From Sistotremastrum niveocremeum HHB9708 (taxonomy: Eukaryota; Basidiomycota; Agaricomycetes; Sistotremastrales; Sistotremastraceae), in contig KV419433.1 of the NCBI GenBank assembly GCA_001630475.1, forward strand, positions 1 through 64,000: a DNA stretch of 64,000 nt, read 5' to 3'. Positions 48,401-61,000 of the stretch are shown in pieces. The translations under genes and the position numbers were made by a program. Below the pieces are notes generated by a model. The model was given only the letters and a program-made list of their open reading frames with translations, did no database searches and was not told where the DNA came from. How positions within the stretch are numbered: the stretch's first letter is position 1; each line of letters starts with the position of its first letter.

Positions 48401-50096
48401 TCTTGGACGATTGTAATCAAACTTTCGGGAACTTTGGAGCTGGATAATTGGCCCCTTTTACTTGCATTTGGACGTTTTCGATGCTGTCCGATCGGCGATG
48501 GTTACCTATCATTTGCCATTTCTCGGAAACTCGAGAGACTTTGGGGATTCTCATTCGCTGCAACCATCTGATAACTCAGGAAAGAGTCGGAAGTTGTTTT
48601 GGATACTGGTGTTGTGCTTTTACGGCCGCCAGGACTTGATATGAACGTCAATAGCGCGAGGGGTGTCGGGTGTCGCCGGAAACGTGGCTTTTTGGCCTCG
48701 AGGAGGTATGATTCATTGAACTTGAGTTCAAAGCGCTTGAAACTGACGTAGAACGTGCGCATTAGCCCACTAGTTCTCTTCATGACACACCGCCGGAGCC
48801 GCGCCCAAAGTATCGACCTGGACCATCTGATATACGCCTCAAAATTTCGGGTTCATGATATCTTGATGCTAAGATGCGGATTTTGTGGAATTATTGACCT
48901 GTGATGTCGGCAGTGTGCTCTCGAGAATGTTGTTGAACCCTCCGAGCCATTCGCCAGACTCAGGATATTCCTTGGGCCTAGCAGGGGCCCGTTATTCGAT
49001 CTCGGCGGAAATGTTACAAAAAGGACTCAACGTGCAGTCTACCCGGTCCTAACACCTTGCTCAGCTCTCTCGACAGCCTCTCGGTCTCTCTGACGGCACA
49101 TATCGCATGCGGGAGTCGGTGTCCTGACGGCCAGTCAAAAAAGTCAGCTTGGGCTTCTAGACGCGCGCTATATCCTCATCCATAAGGTAACTCCGCACAC
49201 CGATAGAACTGTCATGAAAAGAAGCGCTGATTAGTACATGATTAGACGGAGATGAACGGACGCCACTCGCCTCGCGGAAACTAAGAGCTTGAGTGATTAC
49301 GACTCGTGTACTCCCTTTCATCGTCAGCTCGCCCCCTGCCCCAACAGCCAAGTATACCATCAGCGATGTTTGCCAAGCTAGGAGATATTCGTAAGCATAC
49401 CTTTCAGTGCAGTCAATTGGAAAATTCAGAAGCCTGATCATATCATATTTGACAGACGAGCGTCGACAGAGGACTGGAAACGAGAGAGGTACGGCGAGCG
49501 GGTGAATAAGGAGCTGAAGCGCCCTATGGCCATGGATTCGCCGGAATTGAGTTGAATTGCAATGTCTTCAGGACTATGGCAGGGAGTGTACTCGAGCGAC
49601 GGCTTAAGCGCCGGACTCCGTGGCTGTTGAGAGGGGGTTGACGATGATTTGGTTGACATGTGACACTCTCCGGTTGGGACTGGTGGATCAAGGAGTGTTT
49701 TGAAAGCTATGAGACCGGACTACGCTGATAACACGATGTGATGAGCGAGCCGAGGGGGGTCGAGAGGCTCTAATGGCAGGTCGCTCGTGGAATATTGAGT
49801 GGGAGTCTGACGCTCGCGACAATGATGACAGTGTCGTCAGAGAGCTGGTCCTTTAGTACGATTGTAAAGCATGTAATCGTTTTGGGCGAGAGGAAGGGAG
49901 GAAGAGGTGGGTGGCCTCTGTGGTTCGGTGTTGATCGTCGTCCACGGAGTGGCTTCGCGTTTGGAGGCTCTGAGAGGCGGTCCTGAGAGTCCTGGATGAG
50001 CGTGTAGCTTTGAATGGATGTCGGGATGTGTCTGACCGAATGGTAGGACAGGACGATGTCTCACTGGCTCTCTGTTGATTTTTTGCTTCCGCCATT
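45415..50096. other. gene-poor stretch, 4.7 kb
   Basis: I can support no gene here. Short frames at 46824-47409 (plus), with pieces such as VDDMSLRMRAVGADPYSPK and TFEWTEKPVPIVDKYMVL, and at 49157-49659 (minus, two frames overlapping by ATGA) read somewhat like coding sequence. They match no family I know and are not continuous. They could be decayed genes or lineage-specific ones with many introns. No transposon ends or tandem repeats were noticed. Confidence 0.4.
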
Positions 50097-50792
50097 GTGC
50101 AGACGACGATCCTACCCATTCTTATCTATCCTGATCCATTCGCTCTTCCACCTCGCCAGGGACCTCTTTCCACCTCATTATATCCTAACGACCACTTTTC
50201 TTCATCATTGGATGTCTCTTTCATGATCTCTCATCGGGGTGGCAACCTAGGTGGTCTACCCTACATGCGCTCACGGTATGTGATCGATGCACTTGTGGAC
50301 GGTGTTTGACCTCATATTCTTCTTTTCTCTCTGCTCAGATGCTCTATTGGTGATCAGAGTCCATCGGCCTATGTGGCAAAGCTCACGGCGATGGGAGTGA
50401 CCAGATATTGCTTCCGATGTCTTGAGGCTATTGTCTCCTTCGCTGATTTGGCAGGGATGCTCGGTTGCTGTTTGTATCTCAAGACGTGCCAATCAACGCA
50501 ATGGGTATTATGCGCATTGAGAATAAGGCGGTTGTTGATTCGAGGAGGAATTGTGCATGCATCGATCAATGCGCGTTGTTTGACGATATTTGGATTCCGC
50601 ATCCGGCTGTAAGTCTCTCCCTTTTAACACACGATCAGAGCATTTTCTCATTGTGAAAATGGAACTTTCCAGCGCTATGGAATTCATGAGATGCTCAAGA
50701 ATTATTTCCGAGAAAATCCGAGCGAAATCCATGAACGTCAGCCGAGAACTGGGACCAATGCGACGATACAAGGCCCACAGGCTCTTGTATAA
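50097..50792 (+). CDS. small hypothetical gene
   Basis: A first part (from 50097, MQTTILPILIYPDPFALPP) runs to GLPYMRSR at about 50278, where a gtatg donor follows. After an intron ending at about 50338 the frame continues CSIGDQSPSAYVAKL. A later exon reads DARMLFVSQDVPINAMGI and CACIDQCALFDDIWIPHPA to 50608. It then joins across an intron (50609-50672) to RYGIHEMLKNYFRENPSEIH and a stop at 50790-50792. The last junction is clean, but the join between the second and third pieces is unresolved. No family is recognised. The alternative is a decayed gene. Confidence 0.35.
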
Positions 50793-51049
50793 ACAAGACC
50801 AAAACAACGCCATTCCTCATCGTCCAGGACTATAGCACAACGGCCCACAATGGCAATCGCTGATCATAGCTGCCCATTGTCCGTCGCTTCGGACGCTATG
50901 GGCCTCGAAAATTTAAATAGCTCGGGCCAGAGATGCCATTTTCTCTTCTTCAATACCGCTCTTCAATTTCTTGCTGCTGCAACTTTTTCCTCGTGCCTGG
51001 CGCATTTTGCAAACCCCAGTATACCTCCTAATACTCCAATCAGCAACTC

Positions 51050-53314
51050 ATGGGTCCCTCCGACGATCACCCACCAAGTGAAGACCTTTGGTCCAATCGC
51101 AACATCGACAATGCGATCAATCTCTCCATGTTTATTGCACAGACGTCCGATCGACCGCAGGCGGTCGACAACCCTGGGACTCAAAGCCCACCGTTATTCT
51201 CAAACTCCCAGGCAAGTCTCATAACTATATATTCACGACCTGGTGTTTACTTTGATATAGGGAACGCTATCCTCCCCCCTGCAACCGGGCACGCCTTCCC
51301 AAGGGGCGTCTTCATCTGATATAAGTCCTTCGGACTTTCTGGGGACCCACTATTTGTCCGAGTTATCCGCTCCTTCTTTCGGACTGGGTCTTGAAGAAAT
51401 CCTTTCTCTCAATGGTGGTTATACAGGCCCTACATCTTTCACACCCGAATTCGATTTATGGACTGGTGAACCCAGCCATTCCTTGTCGGCTGGTTTCCGA
51501 CTTTCAGAGCTCTGGGCTGATGTGACCGAACGTGAGTAAAAAGTCTTCATCTGCGTCCAGTCCCTAATGGTTAGCATTAGCCCTTCCTGTTCCAGCTCCC
51601 GAACTCGGTGGCCCAGTTCTGACACTCGATGACCTTGCATTGCCGCCAATGCCACTGCTGCCACCGCTGCCGCCCACTGTAGATCCTAGTCCCCCCGCCC
51701 CTCTTAACGATTTCTTTCCTCCTCTCCCTACTCCTACTCCTCCTCCCACCCAACCTTCGGGGTCAAAGAAGCGGAAAGCGTCATCGAAGCTCGAAGAGTC
51801 AAAAGATGCTCCATCGAATCCGGGCAGGCGTAAGCGTCCTCGTCTCGAAGCCAACGCGTCGCAGGCTGGACCTTCGACACCAAAGCAACACGACCCCCCT
51901 ACCCCCAGTCATTCAACCCCATCCTTCGCCATTCCTAGCACCTCATCTACCCCTCTGCATCGTTATTCACCTACCCAGTCTTCCCCTCTCGCTAGACCAC
52001 CCGTCACTGCCGTCAGCCCATCAGAGTCCCAGAGTAGCAGTGTTCCACACCGTCCCCCGACTGCACGCTCGCATCGAGGACCTCCGTCCAGTCCACCAGC
52101 GGCACCCGTGGCATCTGGTTCGGCTATAGGACCTCTTGCAGCGCCCACCAGCTCGTCTCCGACTCTATTGGAGTCAGAGGCTCCGGTAGCAGGACCTGTC
52201 GATCTTCCTCTTCCTCCTGCTCCCACCCGAAGCAAGAGGAAGAGAGACGTTTCAGACGACGCGCAAGAGGTCCAAGCCCCATCCAAACGTACGAGGCGGA
52301 AGTCGACTACAAGGAAGGGGAAAGCCAAGGCTACGGATGAGGACTTCGAAGAGTGGGGTATGCGATTTGCCTACGACCCTAACGAGACCATCGTCGCTTC
52401 AGAGCCTGGGGAGGGAAATACCAGCGCGCAGGGGAAGCAGTTCGTTGGAAAGCCGAAGAAAGAGCTCCCTTGTCATTCCGTACAGCGTGATCCGGCAGAG
52501 ACTCTAGATGAGCTTTTCAGGCGCTACACAACAGGCGACGACAAGTCAGGCTTTGTCTGTGTATACCCGGACCTCGCCAATCCGGGACAGGACGGCGGCA
52601 GCATGGTTCCGTGCAGCGACAGGGACACCGTGAGGCGTCATTTGCAGAAGTTATATCGCTATGAGCGGAACCTCTATGACCGGGGCAGGCTTCGGCTACA
52701 GGACGCGCGTTTGGTGAATCTCTTCCATTACTGCAAGAAGCTGGTGAAGGATTCTTGCGTCTATGAGTGCAAGGATGATGAGTGCATGAAGAAGGGTGAG
52801 CCTGTGACATTCTCTCGGTGGGATGCTGCCAAACGTCATTACCATCATCCACGTCATCGTCAAAACGTACGTCTGCTGCATCCATTCCGTTGATCTTGTA
52901 CTCACTTCCGTGTCAGATTTCGTTGAAGATCGATGGAGAGTATGACCGCGTGGCTATGAGTGCGGAGGAAATCGCAAAATTTGAACTGAAAGAAGAGGAG
53001 GAGAAGAGGCGCGCCAAGGCGAAGAGGGAGGCAGACAAGGAGGCAAAGCAGAAGGCAGAACCGACTCCGAAGCCGAAGCCGGAACCCAAGATGACGAAGA
53101 CGACGAAGACGAAGACGAAGCCTAAACCCAAGAAGACCAAGAACGCTGTTGCTGTACGTTGAATTTCACATCTACCTTCGAGCGATTTGACTTATTCGTT
53201 AGTCAGTCTAGTTCTCGAAGGAAGCTTGAGGAGGCGCTAGAGGATGGTTTAGACGATGTGGAGAATGAGTATGAGGAGGCGGACGATCCAAACGACTCGG
53301 ACTATCACAACTAA
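51050..53314 (+). CDS. Pro/Ser-rich nuclear protein with zinc-finger-like C-terminal region
   Basis: Five exons (51050-51211, 51261-51531, 51581-52866, 52917-53153, 53207-53314) join in frame to 687 aa. Residues 1-145 are acidic and aromatic-poor, like an activation region. Then come Pro-rich runs (PPMPLLPPLPPTVDPSPP) and basic patches (KRTRRKSTTRKGKAK) that look like nuclear localisation signals. Around 52540-52860 are two C/H-rich modules: CVYPDL...PCSDRDTVRRHLQK, and CVYECKDDECMK...RWDAAKRHYHHPRH, similar to degenerate C2H2 fingers. A charged Lys/Glu coiled-coil-like stretch and a KPKPxP tail end the protein. The first intron (51212-51260) has a GC donor (GCAAGT). The likely role is a DNA-binding regulator, with no family name that I can give. 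Confidence 0.7.
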
Positions 53315-53718
53315 TGGTCCTTCCCGCCCTTCAACCGATAGTGTTCCTTCCACGACTTTATTTTTCTGTAGGCGATCCGAGCGGGCTCGGGGCGCCTTTA
53401 TTATTAATACTGCTGTGTTGTATTCGCTCTGTTTTCTGTGTTTCCTGTATTGCTTTGGTTATTTAGTCTGCTGTATTCGCTTTCTAGCATTAATCATGTA
53501 ATAGTACTCATTTTCTATTCGAGTTCGAGCTTGTGTTCGAGCAGACGGTTCATGAATACAAGTCGCGTGGGGCTATGGCCATGGGTCATGATCAGGAGAA
53601 AAGCTTACGTAAACGACGGGCGCTCGATATTTTTTGTTTTCGAAGCTCAGTCGCGCTTTCACTGGAGACTCGTCGACACTCTGCGTCCATCAAAGTTTGA
53701 TTGCCCTTGTCTCCCACC

Positions 53719-56700
53719 ATGGAAGACCGACCTCACAAGGCGCATCATGCAGCTCAGTCAGGCGCGAAGGCGGAGAAGAAAGCCGACAAGAAAGGGAAAG
53801 GGAAGGCGAAGCAGCAGGGATTCAATGAAAAGGTACGTCCTACTGTTAGGTCTATCATATCCTGGGATTCTGATATCATTTTACTTGGACTCAGGCCTTT
53901 GCACCCAAGTCTGGCCGGAGGGCTGATAGACAAGGTCGACGAGCGGTTGAAATTGACCAGACGAGGTTGCATGTTCCTCTCGTGAACCGGACACCCGACG
54001 ACGAGCCTCCACCTGTGATCGTTGCTATTGTCGGACCTCCAGGGGTGCGTCTTGATATCTCTGTGCTCATGCAAAAGTTGCTGAGGAAGGTCTGTAGGTT
54101 GGCAAGACCACTCTCATAAAGTCGCTTGTGAAGCGCTACACCAAGCACACCTTGACCGAAGTCAAAGGTCCTATCACGGTTGTGAGCGGAAAGAAGAGAC
54201 GACTGACATTCGTTGAATGCAACAATGATATGAATTCCATGATTGATATCGGGAAGATTGCCGACTTGGTTCTCCTAATGATCGACGGTTCATTCGGTTT
54301 CGAAATGGTACGCTACTGTCATCATTCTTCTACAGCTCTATATTCATAAACATCCTATAGGAAACCTTCGAATTTCTCAATATCCTCCAAGCCCATGGCT
54401 TCCCCAAAGTCATCGGCGTCCTAACCCACCTCGACCTCATCAAAAAACTCGCAACACAACGTGCCACCAAGAAAGCGCTCAAAAAGCGTTTTTGGACAGA
54501 GATCTACCAAGGCGCAAAGCTCTTCTACCTCTCCGGCATCCTCAACGGACGTTACCCCGATACCGAAATCCTCAATCTCTCCCGATTCATCAGCGTCATG
54601 AAATTCCGACCTCTTGTCTTCCGAAATACACATCCCTATATTCTCGCAGATCGATTGGAGGATATGACTCCTCGACAGGATGTCGTCGCTAATCCGAAGA
54701 TGGATAGGACAGTGACATTATATGGATATCTTCGTGGGACGAATTTACGAGAGGGCACGGCGGTGCATGTACCTGGAGTTGGGGATCTGAGAGTGAAGAG
54801 TGTGAAGGCACTTGGAGATCCTTGTCCACTACCGACAACCGAAAGCGAGAAGAGGAGAAAGCTGGCTGATCGACAACGACTTATACATGCCCCTATGAGT
54901 GATGTTGGAGGAGTACTCTATGACAAAGATGCGGTTTACATTAATGTCGGAGGAAGCTTCACGAGAGGGGCGGAAGGAGGTATGTTCTTTCTTGTCATTT
55001 ACCACGGGCTTGTGCTCATGATGGAACAGTACCTCAAGGCGAGGGAGAGCAGATGGTCATGGACCTGCAAGATGTCGATGAAGGGATCGAAGCCGGTATA
55101 AAGAAGAGTCAGATAAGGCTCTTCGGGACGTCAGAGAAACCCCTCAGTGTTGGCGATGCTCGATTGCCTGGCTCCGATGAGTCTGATGACGAGTCTGAGA
55201 GCGACGCGTCTGGCTCAGGTTCCGGATCCGAGGACGAAGACGAAGCATCCGACGTCGATTCAGAGCTTGGCGATTCGGACGAGGATGCTGAAGACGACGA
55301 AGAAGAGCAGGAAGAGGACCTGGACGATCCCTCTCGTGGTGATCGAGGTCGAACTTCTCTGCGTCGTCCGCCACGTTCATTACCATCTCTCCCTTCGACA
55401 TCAAAATCGAAAGAAGGACGAGAAGAAGTCGAATATGCCGAGTCGGATGATGATCTTGGAGACGAGAGCGGCCCTTCGAACCGCGTTGATCAGGACGATC
55501 ATGTTGAGATCGGCGACGACGACGAAGATGACGAAGATGAAGATGCTGACGAGGACGAAGATGAAGAGGACGAGGCTCCCCGATGGAAAGCAAATCTTGC
55601 ACAGAAGTCTCAAGAAGCTTTCAAGCAATCGATGAAACGTCGGAAAGTGGACTGGATATCCCTCGTCTACTCTACCGAACTCGACCCTGTCGAAGTCGTT
55701 CGACGCGGTACCGGGCACGATATTCCTTCAGATTCTGATTCAGAGAATGGCGAGGAGGAAGAGGACGAGCTGTTCGTTGTTAAGAAGGATAAGGATGGGA
55801 CTGGGGTTGGCGAACAGGAGGTCTTGGACCAAATCAAAGAGGCTATCGATGAGGAGAGCTTGGAGAGATGGGAAGATGAAGATGTCTTGGATGGGATTCG
55901 AGGTCTGTTCATCACCGGCGGTCAAGGAGGTGATGGTGCTGGCGAAGCGGAGGGAGGCGAGGAAGAAGGAGGGGACTTCGAAGATCTCGAAGCTGGCGAC
56001 GGTGCCGAGAACGAAGAAGGCGAAGATGGAGAATCTTCAGCTCCTACACCAAAACCAACGATGAGCCTCGAGGAATCGCGTGCTGCAGCCCTAGCAGCGA
56101 AGAAAGAAATCCTGAAGCGCAAATTCGACGAACAGTACGATGATCCCGATGATCCCGATGGAGGGGAGAAAATGGATTTCTACGAGACGAAGAAAGACGA
56201 GATGGCTCGACAGCTTGCGCTGAATGCGAAGGAATTTGAGGGGCTGGATAAGGAGAGCCGATTGATGGTTGAAGGTCATCGACCGGGTTCATACATCCGT
56301 ATCGAGCTGATGGACGTCCCTTGCGAACTCATCGATTCCTTCGATCCTGCTTATCCTCTTCTCGTCGGTGGACTTCTTCCCGCAGAGGAGAAATTCGGCT
56401 TCTTACAAGTCAGGATCAAGAGACATCGATGGTACACCCGGACGTTGAAGACGAATGATCCGTTGATCTTTTCGCTTGGGTGGAGGAGATTCCAGAGTAT
56501 ACCGATATACTCGCTGGATGACCATTCGATACGGATGCGGATGCTCAAGTATACTCCGGAGCATATGCATTGCTATGCCACCTTCTATGCACCTATATCC
56601 CTCCCCAATACCGCCTTCTGCGCCTTCACATCTCTATCCTCCGGAACATCGAATTTCCGAATCAGCGCGACGGGAGTGGTACTTGACGTTGATCGATCGA

Positions 56701-57590
56701 GTAAGATCGTCAAGAAGATCAAGTTGACGGGTTACCCGATGAAGATATTCAAGAACACCGCGTTCATCAAGGATATGTTCAATTCGGCGTTGGAAGTAGC
56801 CAAGTTCGAGGGTGCGAATGTAAGGACGGTTTCCGGCATTCGAGGGCAGGTCAAGAAGGCGCTGGCGAAGCCTGATGGAGCTTTCAGAGCTACTTTCGAA
56901 GATAAGGTTCTTATGAGCGGTACGTGCTTGGCTATTGTTTGAGATATCAAAGACTGACAAAAAACTGTAGATGTCATATTCTTGAGAGCTTGGTATAGCA
57001 TCGAGCCGAGGAAGTTTTATAATCCGGTGACTTCGATGTTGCTGAAAGATAAGGGAGAATGGAAAGGGATGAGATTGACGGGCGCTGTTCGTCGGGACGA
57101 GGGGATCAAGACTCCCCTCAACGTCAACTCCACGTACAAGGCACGTACAGTCTCGATTTCTTATGCAGGACCGACTGACCCGAGTTTGCAGCCCGTGGAA
57201 CGGATTGCTCGTCGTTTCAATCCTCTCAAAATTCCCAAGAAGCTCCAAGAAGCGCTCCCCTACGCGTCGAAACCCAAAGTTATGAAGCCTCAGAAGCGCG
57301 AGACATATCTTCAGAAACGAGCCGTGGTTCTCGAGCCGGAGGAGAAGAAAGCAATTGCACTCATGCAACAGATACGAGCAATCCGGAAAGACCAGGTCGT
57401 TAAGCGGAAGGAGAAGAAACATGAGCGAAATGAGCAGAAGAGAAAAGAGATTGAGAAACGCGAGGAAGGGAGGAAGGAGAAAGAGAAAGAAGAGCGCAAG
57501 GAGTACATGAGGGTGGCAGGTATCAAGAAGAAGAGGGAGGAGGCGCTCGAGAATGGTCAGGGGAGGTCGAAGAGGCGACGGATGAAGTGA
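53719..57590 (+). CDS. BMS1: ribosome biogenesis GTPase BMS1
   Basis: Six exons (53719-53832, 53895-54044, 54098-54307, 54361-54979, 55030-56919, 56971-57590) join to 1200 aa, close to yeast Bms1. It is an essential nucleolar GTPase that binds Rcl1 and U3 and drives 40S subunit maturation. Visible are [20 protein letters not shown], the P-loop [40 protein letters not shown] (the base-specificity motif) and [32 protein letters not shown] follows, then a long acidic middle (55190-55600 and 55740-56030). The conserved C-terminal domain has [27 protein letters not shown] and [11 protein letters not shown] Lys/Arg-rich tail ends KRRRMK. I chose the ATG at 53719 (context CACCATGG) because MEDRPHKAH resembles the yeast start; an in-frame ATG at 53701 is possible. 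Confidence 0.97.
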
Positions 57591-58009
57591 TTTCCTACTT
57601 TATTTCCAGTATTATAGCAGATCTAATCATGTGGTGGCTCTTCACGTTACTGGCTGAACACTGCTGCGCGCGCTATTGTAGTGGATTCGGCCGTTATGTC
57701 CGGGAAGAGGCCTTAGGCAAACAGACCACAACAACGCACGAAAACGTGCAGCGTTGGCGAGCTCAGAAGCCACGCGAGCTCTCCTTTGACGCTCTGTAAT
57801 CTTTCGACTTACGACTATCTAATACGACATCCTTCGAGTCCGTCTCACACCCAAAAAAGTGGCTTGCGGAATCCACGTCAAAATTCTCAGCTACAAACTG
57901 GTTGAACTTGCGTCGAGACTGACGAGCGTGCTGGACGCCCACCAAAAGATGTACAGCACTTCTATTATGTTTCCTTCACTTTCAAGCTTATTGTGAACAA
58001 TAGATCGGC
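57591..58009. other. intergenic DNA between BMS1 and NUP192
   Basis: About 420 bases with the BMS1 3' end and the nucleoporin promoter. No gene, TATA box or repeat is seen. Confidence 0.4.
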
Positions 58010-61000
58010 GTGATGAACTCTCTCGACGCGCTCTACAACTCACTACGCGGACTCGAGCCTACATCCCCAGGCTCGTACCTCCAAGATGTTCATTTCGAAC
58101 TCATAACGGCTACCCAAACGCTTCGATCACTGTTTGATATTCCGCCTCGAAATCCTGCCGAAGAAAGAGAGATCAAATCAGGTGAATGCTATTGTAACAT
58201 CTTATATATCCCAGCTGACTTCTTTGCAGGAAAGGCGAAAATTGGGGACCGAACACTAGTCCTGAATGGCGCATTCATCTCAGAAGTCCTTTTCCTCGCC
58301 CAGCATCTCGACATATCAGAGCTCCGTGTCGCAGAGCTGGTGGATACAATCATGTGCACAGATCCGAATCTGATTCCAGAGGACCGGATCGAGAAAGCGA
58401 TTGCCCTCTATCACTCTCGTCGAGAAACTTTGGTTGCATGTCTGCATCTGATTGTGCAGGGAGTGTTTGCAGAAGAAGTTGATGATCGACCGAGGATATT
58501 GGGAGAATATGCGAGGAATCAACTGTTCGGCGATTTAGTTCCGTTGTCAGAAGGGAGGCGAGGCGCATTGGGTGAAAAGATCCTGGAGGAATGCAAGCGG
58601 GTCGAGGCAACCATGAAGAGGGTTGCTGATGCCATCACAAATGCCAAGTCAAGAACTGACCTTCAAGGTAACGAATTACAGTCGCTCTCATTGCTAGATA
58701 CTGACAGACCCCTACCCAGGTGGCACATTGGGCCGAACAGCCCTAGAACTTCGACATAACTACCTTATCCAAGAACGATATTCCCTCACATTCCTCCTGT
58801 ATCTATGCGCTCAGTCTCGCCTGCTCACCGGCATTGACATCGTGAAACTCATCTCTACCCTCGCGGAAAACACTTCCACTTCGAGCGAAACTAGCCCGTA
58901 CATCCTCTGTACGATCCTGAAGGCCCTCGATCCTCATGCTCCCGCGCCAAATCCTCTCTTCACCGACCCCGTCTTTATCAAACTGGTCTCACAGCAGCTG
59001 AACTTCGGTCCACAAGCTCCTGGCGCAGGAGCAGCCGCTGGAAGAGAATGGAAATCTCCCAAATCTCTTCCCACTAAGTCTCTCCTTCAAATGAAGTGGG
59101 CTCTGTTCGGTCGAGCCGCCCTTGCAGCCAATGTACGACCTGGGAATGGCTTCACGGAAGAATCTATCGAAGGCTCAATAAAACTCGCCATCGAGAATGA
59201 TGCCTTCACCGCTCTTCTCGCCCTTGTCTTCCTCACCGAGTCGTCCCAAAAAAGCAAATTCGGACGAGACCCTCTTAGCTATGCCTTCGCATTGCGCTCG
59301 GAGATGAACGAGAATGGATTGACGGCCAGTATCGGAAGACGAATCAGACCGGAATTCCGAGGTTTCGTGCTCGAGACTGTCCGAGATGCATGTCTGGACC
59401 TTATTGGCGATGCGCCGACGATCTTGAGGAGCGTTCGGATCCGACAGGAAGATCTGCTCGGTGCATCAGCTCACCGCCCCCCACACCATGTTCCATCTGG
59501 TACCACCTCATCATCATCGAATCCTCAACCTCGAACCGATATCTCCATATTCTTCATTCTACTCGGAACACTCTACACTCTCCTCCCACCAGATTCGGCT
59601 TTGGACTTCTTTACACCTCTCGACCCGAAACAATATTCTCCTCGCGAGGCGAATTTGAATATTTTCTTGAAATGGGCAAGCGACGTCAGTGATTGGGACA
59701 TGAGAAGAGCGATGTTCGAGATGATTGCTGGACTGTGTAATGGGAAAAATGTTGCTGAGATGGGCTATAATCTTCTTGCGGGTGGAGGTCAAGGCGTGCT
59801 ACCTATGGCTGCCCCTGGCATTGTCGGTATTGGGGCATTGGGCGGATCGGTGGGCGGAGAGGGACTCGCGGGCAGTGGAGGGCTGAGTTGGAAGGCCCTT
59901 TTCAGGACGCTCGATCAACTTGCGAGCAGACTACCCAACCCTCGTAGTAGTGCTCAACATCAACACCAGCAAGCTCAACAACATCAACAGAGATTCCCTA
60001 GTTCTCGACCTCCACCCCATGCTCCCACCCAGGCACAGGGTGCACCACCTTCTCCGCAGGAGATCTTCCTCCTTTCTTCCTTCCTCTCAATCCTTCGAAC
60101 GATCGTCTCTTATGCCCCTCGAGCCAGGTTGGCTCTTCACAATCTCACTTCTCTCCGCGCGATCTCCTCGATCGTGACCCTCATCCCATGCCACATACCT
60201 CTCGAACTCAAAGGAGTCCTCTTCGCAACTCTCAGTGAATTCTGCAAGGCCGGTGCAGGAGTGGCTGGTGTAGAGATATGCAAGGAGGTTTGGAGTGCAT
60301 TGGAAGAAATAGAGGTTTTAGGCGGTGAGGAGTACTCGGGTGTCAACGATGCTCGCGGAGGATTGTTCGGCGGGTTCGGAGGGATAGGTGGAATCGGAGG
60401 AGCTGTACAGGTCAAGAGCGGTGTATCTTTTGAACTCGATGACGTGGAGGTTCCTGGAAAGCGATATCCGTCCACGTACGGCTTCATTACCCTCCTGAAT
60501 TCCCTCATTCACACACCGAAATCTATACCATTATCCAAACGACTTCTCACATACGAGCCCACGCACACTGTCCCTGATAATCTCGGTGCTCCAAGGAGAC
60601 CCCCGGGTATTGGACCCTATGTGAAATTTGTGATTCACAAAGTCCTCTTACCCACATTGAACGAGAGGAATCCCAGGGAGTATGCGGACACTGCGGAAAA
60701 GTGGATGATGATCGATGAGTGTCTCTGTTTCTTGGAGAATTGTCTTGCTTCGTACCCTCTCGACGAGTTACTGCATCTCGCGGATACTGATATGACAGTT
60801 ATCAGAAGAGCCGTGGCGCATCCCGGATTTGAGGTTCTCCATCAGCTTCTGACGGATTCCCCACTGGTGAACGCTCTCCTCAACTATCTTCATCAAGGAG
60901 CATCGTTCCTCGAATCTTCCTCATCGTCTTCAAATGGAGCGGCTCCGTCTCCTGAGTTCGAGAAGACAATGTTGCGAGTGCTGAGAATCACGCACCGAAC

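Noticed and set aside
49157-49659. Two overlapping minus-strand frames (73 and 94 codons) as one gene
   Set aside because: They overlap by ATGA without a splice signal that would join them, and neither resembles a family I know.
51564-52328. Gly- and Ser-rich minus-strand frames at 51564-51854 and 51963-52328
   Set aside because: They are complements of the Pro-rich coding region of the zinc-finger-like gene.
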